From assembly GCA_018524725.1 (NCBI GenBank), contig JAEUWP010000518.1, positions 1 through 64,000 of the forward strand: a DNA stretch of 64,000 nt. The letters are read 5' to 3'. The notes beneath the pieces are model-generated. The model was given only the letters and a program-made list of their open reading frames with translations. It did no database searches and was not told the DNA's origin. The position numbers and the translations under genes were made by a program. Numbering within the stretch: the first letter of the stretch is position 1; the number at the start of each line of letters is the position of its first letter. Shown one piece after another: positions 54,139 through 64,000 of the stretch. The stretch comes from Podaxis mareebaensis (taxonomy: Eukaryota; Basidiomycota; Agaricomycetes; Agaricales; Agaricaceae).

Positions 54139-57100
54139 TTAGGTCAAACCGATTTCCGAGATGTGCTTGCGGATGATCGCTTCGCCAACTGTGTTGGAAA
54201 GAGCCAGTTAGTGACTCGTTAGGAGGAGCGCTGGCCATAAAGAGGGTGGGAATTGGAATTTATGTCTACCCCCAACTCATTTCACCACCAATGCATTATG
54301 ATACCCAAACAAGGATATTTATAACGACAATTTCAATATTTAACACTCACCACTCGAAATGATATTTTGCGTCGCCTTGACGTCCTAGTTACGGTCAGCA
54401 ATCAGATTTAAAATACACTTTAATCAACAGTTGATACTTACTAGCATACTCGTGTAGTGCTGCATACGCGGCAAGAATGATGATGAGAATAGAACCAGAT
54501 TGTTAGCAACGCAGGTTCGGCCATCAGTGGGGATACAGGAGGACTAGTGATACTCACCACCCAAAGAACACGATGTGAAACATCTTTCTTTTTATGTACC
54601 TGTTGGAAATGTGACTTGAAATAACTCGCCGCAGTTTCGTATACGTTGGGGCGGTCGCCGTAACTAGTGATACTAAAATCATAGACATTTCGTGAGTAAA
54701 GGACTCCTTTAACCGGGGATGAGATTCTTGGTTGGAGTGGGTGTGCGGTATGTGGATTGCAAGTTGGATACGTACTATTTGCGGATTTGTATCCCAGCGG
54801 CGAGTTTCTTCTTGAGTAAGTCCGTCTGTATAAATTTGATGGGGTAAGAATCAAATATAGGAAAGGGCAAGTGGGGCAATAACGGGGATGGGACCGCACC
54901 TTGTTTAGCAGCAGCACCAGGTGTGCATCTTTGAGCATCTGGTTGGAGCATACAGCGGTGAAGAGCTGTAGCGAGTCTTCGATTCGGTTGATCTTGGGAT
55001 CTTCTTCGAGGTACTGATTATGAGCCCCGTAGCAGGGATCAATCGATTAGAACCCCACGGCCCGTGAATGGCGCGCGATGTCGTGATGTTGATTGGGATT
55101 GGAAGCGGACATGAGGGGAGAATTACAAACGCCGTCGGGGGTTCAGCATCCGAAGAAGCGGGTCGTGCGTCCGCCAGATTCATGGCGAAGATAATAAAGG
55201 ATAGAAGAGGACAGGAGAAAGCAAGTATCCGAAAGGAAGTTGGGGGCGAATCCGTCGTTTCGTGCCCCAGTTGGATATATGATTGGTGATGTTATTGAGA
55301 GTTTCGTCGATGGAGACGGCAGATAAATAATTTCCAGGGTCGGGATTAAGAGTTGATGCGTTAGAGAACAAGGAAAAAGAGTGAGAAGAATGATTAATTG
55401 GTTGTGAGTTCTAGCGCACCCACCTGATCATATGCGCTTATGGGTGCTAACGAATGTTTCAGTGTCAATGAGTCAGGTGTGTTCAAATCATAAGTCGAAT
55501 TTTAGTGTTAATCTTACCTAGGAAGATAATTGCTGTTGCTGTGTTCGAAAGAAGATGATTCAATGTGTTTATCGTTAGTCATCATGTCCGGACCGTCAGA
55601 AAAATGGATGCGCAATCTGATAATGCACTGATGCAAAAAAATACTCCTTAAACCATCAGGCACCAAGTTTCATGGAGACATGAGAAATGAATGCCATGTC
55701 TGGACGAAGAAGTCGGATTGAGGGTGAATCAATATAATCACTCACCGTCATCGAAGTAGGGTACCCATGCTTGTCTCTAATAAGTGAGAATTATTTTCGG
55801 GTAACATTTTAGTCGTTCAAACAAAGCTTACTTGGCCACGCTGTTGATCACAAAACCAATGAACATGGTGCCATCATGATGGGAGGTGATAGGAGGTTGT
55901 TAAAAGGGCAAGAGAAGATGATGATGACCAAGATCCAATGGTAATCAAGGCAGACGGCGGAGATAAACGATCCGTTTCTCCAGGGAAACTGATAGGACTC
56001 ACCGCGCCCCCAACATCATAAATCTTCCATTTATACGAAACTCCACCCATAGAGATTGGGAATGAATGTTCCATAACGCCCAGTGTCTGCAACCGAACGT
56101 TGAGAATATCGTCTGTGGGCATTAGATGTTAGTCCGATAAGTTCGATGATGCAACGCAAAAATTTGATTGACCTGTCGTAGGAATGTAGTCGGGTTCGGC
56201 TATGCGAGCGATTTCGTCTAGGAAACTATCATATAGACAACGTCGCAGCAGAAGATAGGTCGTTACAGCGGGGAAGCGAGAAATTGAGAAACCCCAAAGG
56301 AGAATAGGCTGAGGTGTACTCACAATGACGCCGAGTCTTCCAGTCGGAGCTTCCGATCATGCACCAAGAGCTTTACGGTTGGATGCACCCAAAGCGCCTG
56401 CACGTCGCCGAGAGAGCTCCCGAGTGTCTTTGCAGCAAGATTTGAGACCTCAGCTATTCGTGCAGCTGCCTCGGCGCTCTTGACATCATTTTGGGATGGA
56501 CCTCCCACCAGCGCCTGCCACCCTGAGCGCACGAATGCCCCTGCCCTTCCCCCTGAGCCAATCGTTACCCCACCGCTCAAATGTGATGCGAGGGAATCTT
56601 CCAGGGTGGTCAACGGGAGGAGCTTGGTCCGAAGTGCTGAGATCTGCTCTTGAACTGCTTGGGGCGCTTCTAGGGTGGGGCCGTGCGCCGAGAATTGATA
56701 CTCCAGCTCATTGAAAATCAGGCGAACAGCCTTGATGATGTTGAAGTACACCACTGGCTTCCAGCATGGTCGCTCGCCGTCCAGGGATTTCGATGCGTAG
56801 TAAAGCTGGAATTGCTTTTGAAGTGTGGACTTCCCTATAGGAAGTTCAGTTTGTAAGACGCTTTGAGAATCCGATTCAAAGCAAAGTATGGTTACCAGAC
56901 TCTGCCTGGCCAAGGAGCATCACTAGAGGCGTTTTCGTCTTCACGAGTCACGGGCGCCTGAGCGAAGAAACGTACCTTTGACTTCTCTCTTCCTCTCTTC
57001 CTTGCGCCTAGCGTTATCCTTCTGGAAAACAAGCAAATCATCGAACGCAAGTGACTCTCGGCATCTGAATGAGAACAAACCTTGATATCCTCTTCAATCA

Positions 57101-57185
57101 TGCGATTTAAAGTCTCTGCATTCTCCTTAGGAGGTGCAGCATCCAATGGAGCAGCGAAACTGCTGATACTCGACCGTCGAGCCAT
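54139..57185 (-). CDS. Divergent G-protein alpha subunit, 16 exons (438 aa)
   Basis: Exons: 57185-57081, 57021-56976, 56922-56896, 56834-56324, 56225-56173, 56112-56003, 55840-55832, 55776-55746, 55538-55518, 55446-55424, 55013-54900, 54825-54776, 54672-54558, 54459-54442, 54384-54351, 54188-54139; total 1317 nt in perfect phase. P-loop GQAESGKST (residues 55-63), switch I with catalytic Arg254 and Thr257 (VRLQTLG), DVGGA (280-284), NKTD (349-352), and C-terminus AIIRKHISEIGLT that would contact a receptor. Gln of the normal DVGGQ is Ala284, so intrinsic GTPase should be weak. The start MARRSS lacks the MGxxxS myristoylation site. The helical domain is long (about 90 residues more than a 350-aa G-alpha). 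Five exons are 9-27 nt, one intron splits the P-loop Gly codon, and the 9-nt exon encodes Arg-Gly-Gln of switch II. Confidence 0.93.
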
Positions 57186-59200
57186 GGAGGTAGTTGAGCG
57201 CCAATTGGAGGAAGGGGTGAAAAGAATGTAACGTGAGGGCCAGGAGAGTATAAGGTATAAATCAAAAAGAAGCCAGGAGTGACATCCCGTGGTGAAATTG
57301 ATTTCCATTGAACCATGATGGCAGTCCAATCAACCAAAGCTGTATGGATCACATCACCTCACAGGTTAGCATCATTTGGATGGCCATAATCGGCCGTCGA
57401 GGAACTACATTCCCGCTCGGATACCCATCTGCGTTTGGGATTGATTTAACCCTGGAGAGAAACAGGGAAATCACAACGAAGCATGAACCTGTGGCCCATG
57501 GAGCCCCCAATTTAGGCAATGAAAATCAAGGCCTCCCAGATCAATTAAATGATGAATTGAGTTTCTGCGGTCCGTTTCAAGGAACGCGATCAGGGCCAAG
57601 GCAATGTGCAGGGCCGGAGATCGTCGTCGTCTTGGTCCAGGAGCTACTCCGCTGGTCACTGTTTTACTAATGTATGTAGATGTGACTGCTTCATAAAGAC
57701 CCGCCTTCGTCGCAGGGCACCAATTTCCTGACGATTCATGTGAACGCCAATCGACTCCGCCTTTTAGGAAATACTACAGGATACGGAGAGGGGAGTTGGG
57801 GCCAAAGACAGATCAACAAATCAATATGACCACAACGTTGGCACGGAGGATGAAGCTCGTAGATACCGCATTTTCTAATACTGCGAACACGTGTGTTCGA
57901 GACTTGTGTCGTCTTTTGAGCGCCGTTCCTCTTCGTGCTTCGGTATTCTGGATAATCAGTGCTTCTAGCTCGGGGAGATGTAAGTTATGCGCCGCGGACA
58001 CAGAAGGATACTGGAGAATCCTAACAGGATCCTAAATATACCTAAGGAGCCCGGATCTAGACTTTACCCTATTTTACCCGACATGAATGTATTGCCCTAT
58101 ACTACAAAAGGGTCCATACCCCTGCTCAGCATCGATGTTGTAGTGAGCTTCATGGATCCTGCCTCAACTGCATGGTTATAAATATATAATCGGCATGATC
58201 ATGGTAACCAGCTTTAACCACGCATGGACGTTGTCAGATGACATTCTAACGGCCGATCAGCGTGCGGGCGCAATGCCCTTGGGGGTAATGTGCGAAGAAT
58301 TATAAAACATCATAGGTACTAGCATGCAGGAACTCCGAGTTGCCAAAAGGTTCTCCTGGAGCGGAGTATCGGATACCATCAAGAGTGACTAGTGAAAGGT
58401 CGCAGGGACTGTCCGACAATGTCCCAATTCCCAAACACAATCCAAAGCGGTATTTCGATGTCTAATATCAACACCCTTGTCCTGCGAGATACCGAGAGGT
58501 GAATCGATTCAGATTTTGCCTATAAAGTAGCTTTGAAAGGTAAAAGAAGTTGGTCGTCCCAGCTCCAAAGTATAGTGCCCGACAGGAGGGGAAGCGCCTG
58601 TTGAGCCCGTCCCAGACGGAGCTGTTAGCTGCTCCAAGATGCGGCGCAAAAACATCCACTGGAATATTGCAGTTCAATTATCCTCTTCTTATCAACAGGG
58701 GAAGATACTTAGTTGTTTCTTTTCAGTTTTTTTTTTTTGTGGTACGTTGACTTGAAAAGGACTCGGATTGACAGGAAAAGACGCCGCCCCTTCGTTCGTA
58801 GAGAATAGAATTTAATGGTGTATTATCCGCACTGACTGGGTGACTCCGAGACCGGGTGACTCCAAAGCGACTAAGGATAATGGCAAGCGACATGCCCACG
58901 GTCCATTATCCTCGAAAAATCATAACGTGCGCATTTTAACCGTGAGTCCTTCTCGACGAGCTCCAAAACGAATTCGAGCGTCAAGGCAATAGCTATAAAG
59001 GAACTGCCTTGTTCGTTAGACAATCGCGACGTCGTAGAGTTGATGGTGTAGACGACCTTGTGAAGCTAAGAGGCTGGGTTAGTGTTCTGACTGAGTCGAA
59101 TGTCAACATAAACACGCCAGATGCTCGAATTGCTATGCCCAAAAAACGCAGCCCGGCCGGTCGTTAAGACAGGGTACTTGACGCTACTGAAAATTTCGCC
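57186..59200. other. 2-kb stretch with no supported gene
   Basis: Between the G-alpha start and the paralogue relic at 59228. Frames up to 120 codons occur (57308-57670 +) but lack motifs. A T10 run is at about 58729-58738. The first few hundred bases should hold the G-alpha promoter. A motif-free plus-strand frame spans 57796-58035. Confidence 0.5.
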
Positions 59201-59227
59201 CGAAGGTGGCAGTGGGATGGTAGGCTG

Positions 59228-59545
59228 GTGACAAAAAAGTCGATCATCCAGAGCCTTGTCACTTTGTCGTACTCTAGTGGATGCGCAAATTTCGGCGCAT
59301 CTTCTATGAAGATGAGAACAGGGCTAACGCTGGTTGGAACTTCTTTCGTGAATTCGTTCCAGTGTTACCTTTCCATCTTATTCCGTCTCTTTTCAACTTG
59401 GTTCGTGGTTAACGGAAGTATGTGGTTTTCGAACGCATTAATATGCGCATACCGCTTGGAGCCAATAAAGATCGCCTCTCTTATCTTTTCTCCTGTTGAC
59501 AAATACCAAAAACTTCAGACACAACTTATGATTCAGTAGTACAAT
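59228..59545 (+). pseudogene. Relic of the EF-hand/ZZ-like family, central domain
   Basis: A plus-strand frame near 59280-59400 reads RKFRRIFYEDENRANAGWNFFREFV, matching GFRHILYEDENKAKARWKFLREAV in the 1320-aa protein (its exon 12, around 32590-32520). Flanking sequence is out of frame and ends at stops. This makes a third, distant and inverted copy of the family, 23 kb from the intact one. Confidence 0.5.
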
Positions 59546-59635
59546 AAAAAACGAATAAAAACGAATAACCGTTTACGCCCAAAGTCGTAGAAGTAATCAA
59601 ACCACCAATAGCCGGTTCATAGTCCTGACCGTCTC

Positions 59636-61905
59636 TCATTCCATATCCGCAGTCATCTCGCGAGAAGTCTCATCCTCAACAGTCCTACTCCCGGCAATCG
59701 AGCCTTTATCCTCCTCATGAGATGGGGTCTCCGGAACCTCAGCTTCGACCGTCGCAGTAAATTCCTCAGGGGACACGTTCTCACACCGAGACTGGGCTGC
59801 TTTATCAACCACTTCGGCCCCAAGCCCTCCAACTTCTTCAGATGCCATAGTTGTCTGTGGGACCTGCTTTTCCCGGACTGCACTTGTTTCCTCCCCGAGT
59901 TCTTCATCAACCCCAATCATATCAACAGCTTCCAGCGGACTTGCCTCTTCGTTCCTGTCATCCCTTAACTCTTTAGTCGCCTCAGCAGCTTCCTTAACCA
60001 GTGTACTCTCCTCTTTCACACCCTTCACAGATGCTTTTACAGCTTCATCCTCCATCATTCGGCCTTTCCCAACATTCAGAATATCAGCCTTCGGCTTCGT
60101 GCTACCAACTCTGGTATTTCCAGCTACCTTTACACCTCCTGTCCTCGAGCTTGTAGGCTTCGGAACTGGTGCCTTTATCGTTGTAGCGGCCCTGTTCCGT
60201 GTCGTTGCCACAGGTGCGGTAGCACGGGACGCAACAGATTTCTTCACTGAACCAGCACCAAGGCCGGACGTTGACTTCGTAACAGGAGTGGGCTTAACAG
60301 TCGAAACAGATGAGGCAGTCGTACGAACAGAGGCCGAAGTTAAAGGCCTCGAAGTAGAGGCTGATGTAGCCGGCCTGGAAATGGTACGCGTTGGTCGGGT
60401 TGTGGTGGTAGACTGTGCGGTTGTCGGGCGAGTGGTGGTGGTGAGAGGACACGTGGAAGGTGTTACAATTGACCTGGAGGTGGGGTTGGTTGCGCGTGTT
60501 CCAGCGGTTGAAGCTGGTCGGGCAGTAGGTTTCGCTGTGGGTGCTTTGGTGGATGCAGAAATTGCAGGACGACGCGTAGATGCGGACGTAGCAGGTCTTG
60601 AAGTAACGCGAGAGGTAGTTGAGATGGATGCGGGAGCACGGGAAACCGTGGATGTGGGAGGTTTACATGTAGTGGAGGGTGTTACAATTGACCTGGAGGT
60701 GGTGGTGGTTGTGCGTGTTCCAGCTGGTCGGGCAGTAGGCTTCGCTGTGGGTGCTTTGGTGGATGCAGAAGTTGCAGGACGACACGTAGATGCAGACGTA
60801 GCAGGTCTTGAAGTAACACGAGAGGTAGTTGAGACCAGGGCGGAGGTAGCACGAGGGGTAGATGTGGTCGTAGTAGTGGATTTCGCGGCAGTACGGCTGG
60901 AAATGCCCTGAGTTTGCTTCGAAGGGCGAGAGGATTCATCGTCAGAGTTAAGGGAGGGGAGGGAGAGTGAGTCCCATTTCATGAAATCATTATCGGAGAG
61001 CTGAAATTCGAAAGTCGGGGGTGGAACTTCTATGTCTGGATAGTGGTAGACGCTGCGCAGGGCAGCTTGGCCAAGGAGTTTGTAATTTGGGAGATCAAAG
61101 TCAAATGGAGGCTGATATGCGATATCTGAAGACGTAGTTGATGTAAGTATTCGGCTAGAAACGTAAGAGTAGCATTTACTTAGGGTATTTGGGGGCATAT
61201 ACTCAATCTCGTCGCCACCATCGATGACTTCATCCTTCTCCTCTACCTGCTCCATCTCAGGTACGACAATCTCATCCTCACTCACATCCCAATAGTTCCC
61301 CTGATTCGCGGGAGTCTGAAAGTTGTCGCCAGTACTTCTCGGAACACGTAAATGTTTCCTAGTAGAACTTGCTCGAGCGGACCCGCTGTCTGGCGTCGGT
61401 GCGTGAAGTTCGAGAGGTTTATTGGTGTTTAGAAGTTTCAGAGGCTTTTGGTTCGGAGCAGGTGTGTTATAGTTATTAAGAACACGGTTCGCAAAGGGCG
61501 TTTTATCGGCGAGCGGTTTGGGGGGACGGGTGATAAGGTGAACGGGCACTTTGGCTGATCCAAGTGCGTCCTTCAATAATCGTTGGGGTTCTATGCCGTC
61601 CCGCCTTTTATCAGAGCCAGATACTATGACTTGGAGAAGGACATGAAGCACTTACGCGCAGTCTTGGGCTGAAAAGGTGTCCGCATAATATTGACCTTGC
61701 CCTTTGCATTCTGAATGGTCATGGCGCCCTGGTATGCATTTTCGCCACGGCTCTTAGCATTCCTTGCGGGTGTTTTTGTAGGATAGTAGTGTACGTCCGG
61801 ATCGATATGAACTGCTCGTGTGCTGAGCATGGTGTAGGTAGACGCGAATGAGGCAGTGACAGTCGATTTCTGAGGTTGAACGCGATCAAGCTCGTGATTT
61901 GGCAC
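59636..61905 (-). CDS. Thr/Ser/Pro-rich protein with internal tandem duplication
   Basis: Exons: 61905-61656 and 61623-59636, with a probable in-frame 54-nt intron inside (donor GTAAATG, acceptor CTTCAG, about 61174-61121) that would remove KCYSYV...TSSD and give NTLN-IAYQPPFDFDLPNY. The N-terminal third has short conserved-looking motifs (KVNIMRTPFQPK, KTPFANRV, acidic EDEIVVPEMEQ, PPFDFDLPNYK). The central about 300 residues are almost all Thr/Ser/Ala/Pro/Arg with two copies of an about 55-residue unit (TSRVTSRPATSAST...KAPTAKPTARPA...). The C-terminus is acidic and helical. KTPF and PPFDF-type motifs occur in fungal securin-like proteins, but I see no KEN box or separase motif good enough to name it. 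Confidence 0.72.
60461..60831 (-). repeat. Imperfect tandem coding repeat, two units
   Basis: Unit 60461-60625 and unit 60680-60831 are nearly identical (shared start TGTTACAATTGACCTGGAGG and end GAGAGGTAGTTGAG), separated by a 54-nt unrelated piece. They encode the repeated Thr/Pro/Ala/Arg segment of the overlapping gene. Differences include CpG transitions (GACGCGTAGATGCGG versus GACACGTAGATGCAG). Confidence 0.85.
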
Positions 61906-62192
61906 GTGGTCGTGTTCGGGAGTCAGATGACAATGTATCTGGCGCTAATCGTTGATGTTGATGTAGATAAGTACACTTAAGTATTCTCTGATGAAAACCT
62001 TCAAGGCGGCAATCACCACGGTCATAGGGCAATGTCAGTTCACATACACACCCATAACCAGCCTATCGATTCACCCTCGACGTAGGCAATCCGTCGTTCT
62101 TTCGCCTTTCGTGTATCTCCCGCGCTCCTGTGCCTTCATACCTGCGTTCATGGACCCACAAACGAAACATCGAGTATCAAGAGCACTGACTG

Positions 62193-62960
62193 TCAGTCTC
62201 TGTTAAAGATGTGGAACGAGCTCGATATTGAGTTCAGGAGGTCCTGTCGACTACGGAGGAAAGAAGGAGACTTTACGGTGAATTCCAGAAAAGCTCGAGG
62301 AATAGAGCATGAAGGAATACAAGAAGGCACTCCGAACGCGAGAAAATTCGCCCCGAGTGTCCTCATGCGATGTGGAGAGCGGTAAGGCCCCCGAATCGCC
62401 TGCGGAAGTGTGATTATTTCGCCAACCGTCGCATTCGGTAAATTAGGTCCTCCAGCGAAAGCACATGTCAACAGGAACTCATCATCATCCTTGAAGTTGT
62501 ATCGCACGAACATCGGAGTATCGCATATCTCCTCGTGATCTTTCACGGGGACACGCGAATGAAATGCCTCTCTAGAGAATGGATTGTGAGGCGTTATGGG
62601 CGAGCTGCGATCGGCCGTACCAAATTCCAGTACCATAGACCGTGTACTTGGTACAACTCGCCACAAAGTGCGTGGTGATGCTGGAAACGGGAGCTGTCTG
62701 GCAAGAGGCATCCAGGCGCAGACAGACACGTGTGTTAGAACCGGAACGCCTATCTGCATACCATGCTGTAGGACTAGCACGGCAGCTGTGTTTATCCTAT
62801 GATAGGGGCCGATTTCCGATGCCTGAACGTTTACTTGCGTTGTTGCTAATAAAACCATCAACGTGTCGTTGATGCTGTGAATGTGGGAAGGCCACACTTT
62901 GTCATTGGCATATGGTGCCACAGTGTCGGTGCTGCTGGGGGAAATCGGAAGCATTCTCAT
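62193..62960 (-). CDS. Hypothetical ORF, 255 codons
   Basis: An uninterrupted minus-strand frame. Its C-terminal two thirds look protein-like (MVLEFGTADRSS, FVRYNFKDDDEFLLTCAFAGG, VGEIITLPQAIRGPYRSPHRMR). The N-terminal part is less convincing, and upstream minus-strand frames at 63739-63023 could contribute 5' exons, but I could not join them in phase. No family is recognised. It lies tail-to-head with the Thr/Pro-rich gene. Confidence 0.4.
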   Translation of the reverse strand: MRMLPISPSSTDTVAPYANDKVWPSHIHSINDTLMVLLATTQVNVQASEIGPYHRINTAAVLVLQHGMQIGVPVLTHVSVCAWMPLARQLPFPASPRTLWRVVPSTRSMVLEFGTADRSSPITPHNPFSREAFHSRVPVKDHEEICDTPMFVRYNFKDDDEFLLTCAFAGGPNLPNATVGEIITLPQAIRGPYRSPHRMRTLGANFLAFGVPSCIPSCSIPRAFLEFTVKSPSFLRSRQDLLNSISSSFHIFNRD

Positions 62961-63660
62961 TGGTTACTCGTGGAACTAGTGCTACCTTGTTTCAAGGGAA
63001 TGAATTGAGTGTGAGCTGGAGCTTACTGGAGAGTCCCGGTCAAGTCCAGATGCTCATACACCCCTGTTTTTTTGCGTGGTATGTATCGGGTCACTTTGTG
63101 TAGGGAGGAAAAGAAATTGCCTGTCAGTTGACGTTCCTCATTTACCCTGAATGGTTGATATCTTGCCACATTCAGTATCATGCATTGAACGCAGCCGAGA
63201 GACAGGTCATCATGTAATTTCTGAAATTGATGGGCATCCCGAGCGTGCATGGATGATTCGATGGAACTTGAGTCTGTGGTACGAAAGTTTTTGACAACCA
63301 ATTCGAGTTGCGGACGGGATGAGGGAAAATGAATGAAGGGGATTCCGACCCTTGTGCTCCACAGGCGCTTAGTGTGCAATAAATGATATCGATTTGACAG
63401 GGTGCCCGAGACAGAATCCGTGGAAGATGGATATTGGCTGTGGAGGTTGAGAGGTTGCCAACGATGGCAGTAGTGGTAGCGACTGGAGCGGTGGGTGTAT
63501 TTGCAGTTGTGGCATGTAATAAGGCCATTCAAAGGGAGAGCGACGGAGAGATGGCCGGCAGCTATGTGAATGCCGGACTTCCGGATTAGGGATGCAGCCG
63601 TTTGTGTGACATTGTGTTCTCGTTTACAACCACTCCTTCCCTCCTCCCATCCCCATCCCA

Positions 63661-64000
63661 TGAACAACCCCGACCGCGACACCTTCACCGAGGTCGCTCT
63701 CAGGATAGACGATGTCGTCGACCAGAACGGCCAGGCCATTCATGACATTCCCATTTCTGGGTCCAATGCCGATATGCCCATCGACACTACCATTGCCCCG
63801 TTCTTGATGGACGAGCCGGTGTGTGCTCTCTCTCCTGTCTTTCGCGCTGTATGCGGTGGCCAAGGACGCTAGCTCGTCTAGTGGTGTCGCTGCACTTTCT
63901 ACTGCAATCGCATCAGCCGCGTTCCGAGACTAATTACTGAATTGTAATATCCAGCCATCTCCGACCGCCATTTACCACCACCACCACCACCATCAACTCT
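63661..64000 (+). CDS. Start of a gene running off the right edge
   Basis: ATG 63661 opens exon 1 (63661-63819, 53 codons, MNNPDRDTFTEVALRIDD...LMDEP), with a GTGTGT donor at 63820. An acceptor TATCCAG ending at 63954 would continue in frame into PSPTAIY followed by a His run (CAC repeats 63980-63994). Another AG near 63880 is possible. The 5' part is acidic. There is too little sequence for a family call. Confidence 0.5.

Noticed and set aside
54340..54351. Stop of the G-alpha gene at TAA 54342-54340 by reading through exon 15
   Set aside because: It would delete the C-terminal helix; splicing to 54188-54139 restores a typical IRKHISEIGL ending in phase.
60099..60911. A 270-codon plus-strand frame rich in Val/Gly/Asp
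   Set aside because: Complement of the Thr/Ala-rich repeat of the minus-strand gene; low complexity only.
59636..61905. Naming the Thr/Pro-rich gene a securin
   Set aside because: KTPF and PPFDF-like motifs are suggestive, but no KEN box, D-box or separase-binding segment is clear.
1..64000. CRISPR arrays, rRNA genes, bacterial operons or phage regions
   Set aside because: None seen; repeats present are LTRs, paralogous gene remnants and an in-gene tandem repeat.

Overview
The window is eukaryotic and fungal, most likely from a mushroom-forming basidiomycete (Agaricomycetes). Genes carry many 47-70 nt GT-AG introns, several exons are under 30 nt, and the gene families are typical of that group: NACHT-type STAND NTPase, BCS1-like AAA ATPase, divergent G-alpha, ARF-like GTPase with a C-terminal extension, F-box protein. 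No bacterial operon, CRISPR array or plasmid feature is present. All gene models below were spliced by hand from sequence; none has transcript support.

Positions 1-24.5 kb are a nest of transposons. A non-LTR (LINE) retrotransposon with two ORFs, an RNase H domain and a poly(A) tail (15497-21220, probably also 1-367) is interrupted by a complete Ty3/Gypsy LTR retrotransposon (368-15496, two 1436-bp LTRs). The LINE itself lies in a reverse-oriented, diverged LTR fragment of the same Gypsy family (21221-21428), which abuts a minus-strand gag pseudogene with its own primer-binding site and putative LTR (21429-23582). Nearly all damage in these elements is cytosine deamination at CpG: every in-frame stop in the Gypsy and LINE ORFs is a TGA explainable as CGA to TGA, and every LTR-LTR difference I saw is a CpG transition.

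The most striking content is inside the Gypsy element. Between pol and the 3' LTR lie about 5.4 kb that hold two antisense genes, each resolvable into six exons with clean GT-AG introns and unbroken reading frames (622 aa at 13245-11122, 348 aa at 10120-8811). Antisense introns cannot be spliced out of the sense genomic RNA, so they would survive retrotransposition. The genes look like accessory cargo expressed from the opposite strand.

Positions 24.5-37.7 kb form a fast-evolving accessory region. It has a NACHT STAND gene (minus), a 14-exon gene for a 1320-aa protein with STAND-like helical N-terminus, EF-hand and cysteine-rich ZZ-like region (minus, 35998-31339), a truncated paralogue of that gene, and three degenerate copies of a serine beta-lactamase-like gene. 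Positions 36.2-39.4 kb are unresolved.

Positions 39.5-64 kb are mostly ordinary genes: BCS1-like AAA ATPase (+), ARF-like GTPase (+), tRNA-Thr(AGT) (-), phosphoribosylformylglycinamidine synthase of purine synthesis (-), a membrane protein (-), an F-box protein (+), a 16-exon divergent G-alpha (-), a repeat-rich Thr/Pro protein (-), an uncertain minus-strand ORF, and the start of a gene running off the right edge.
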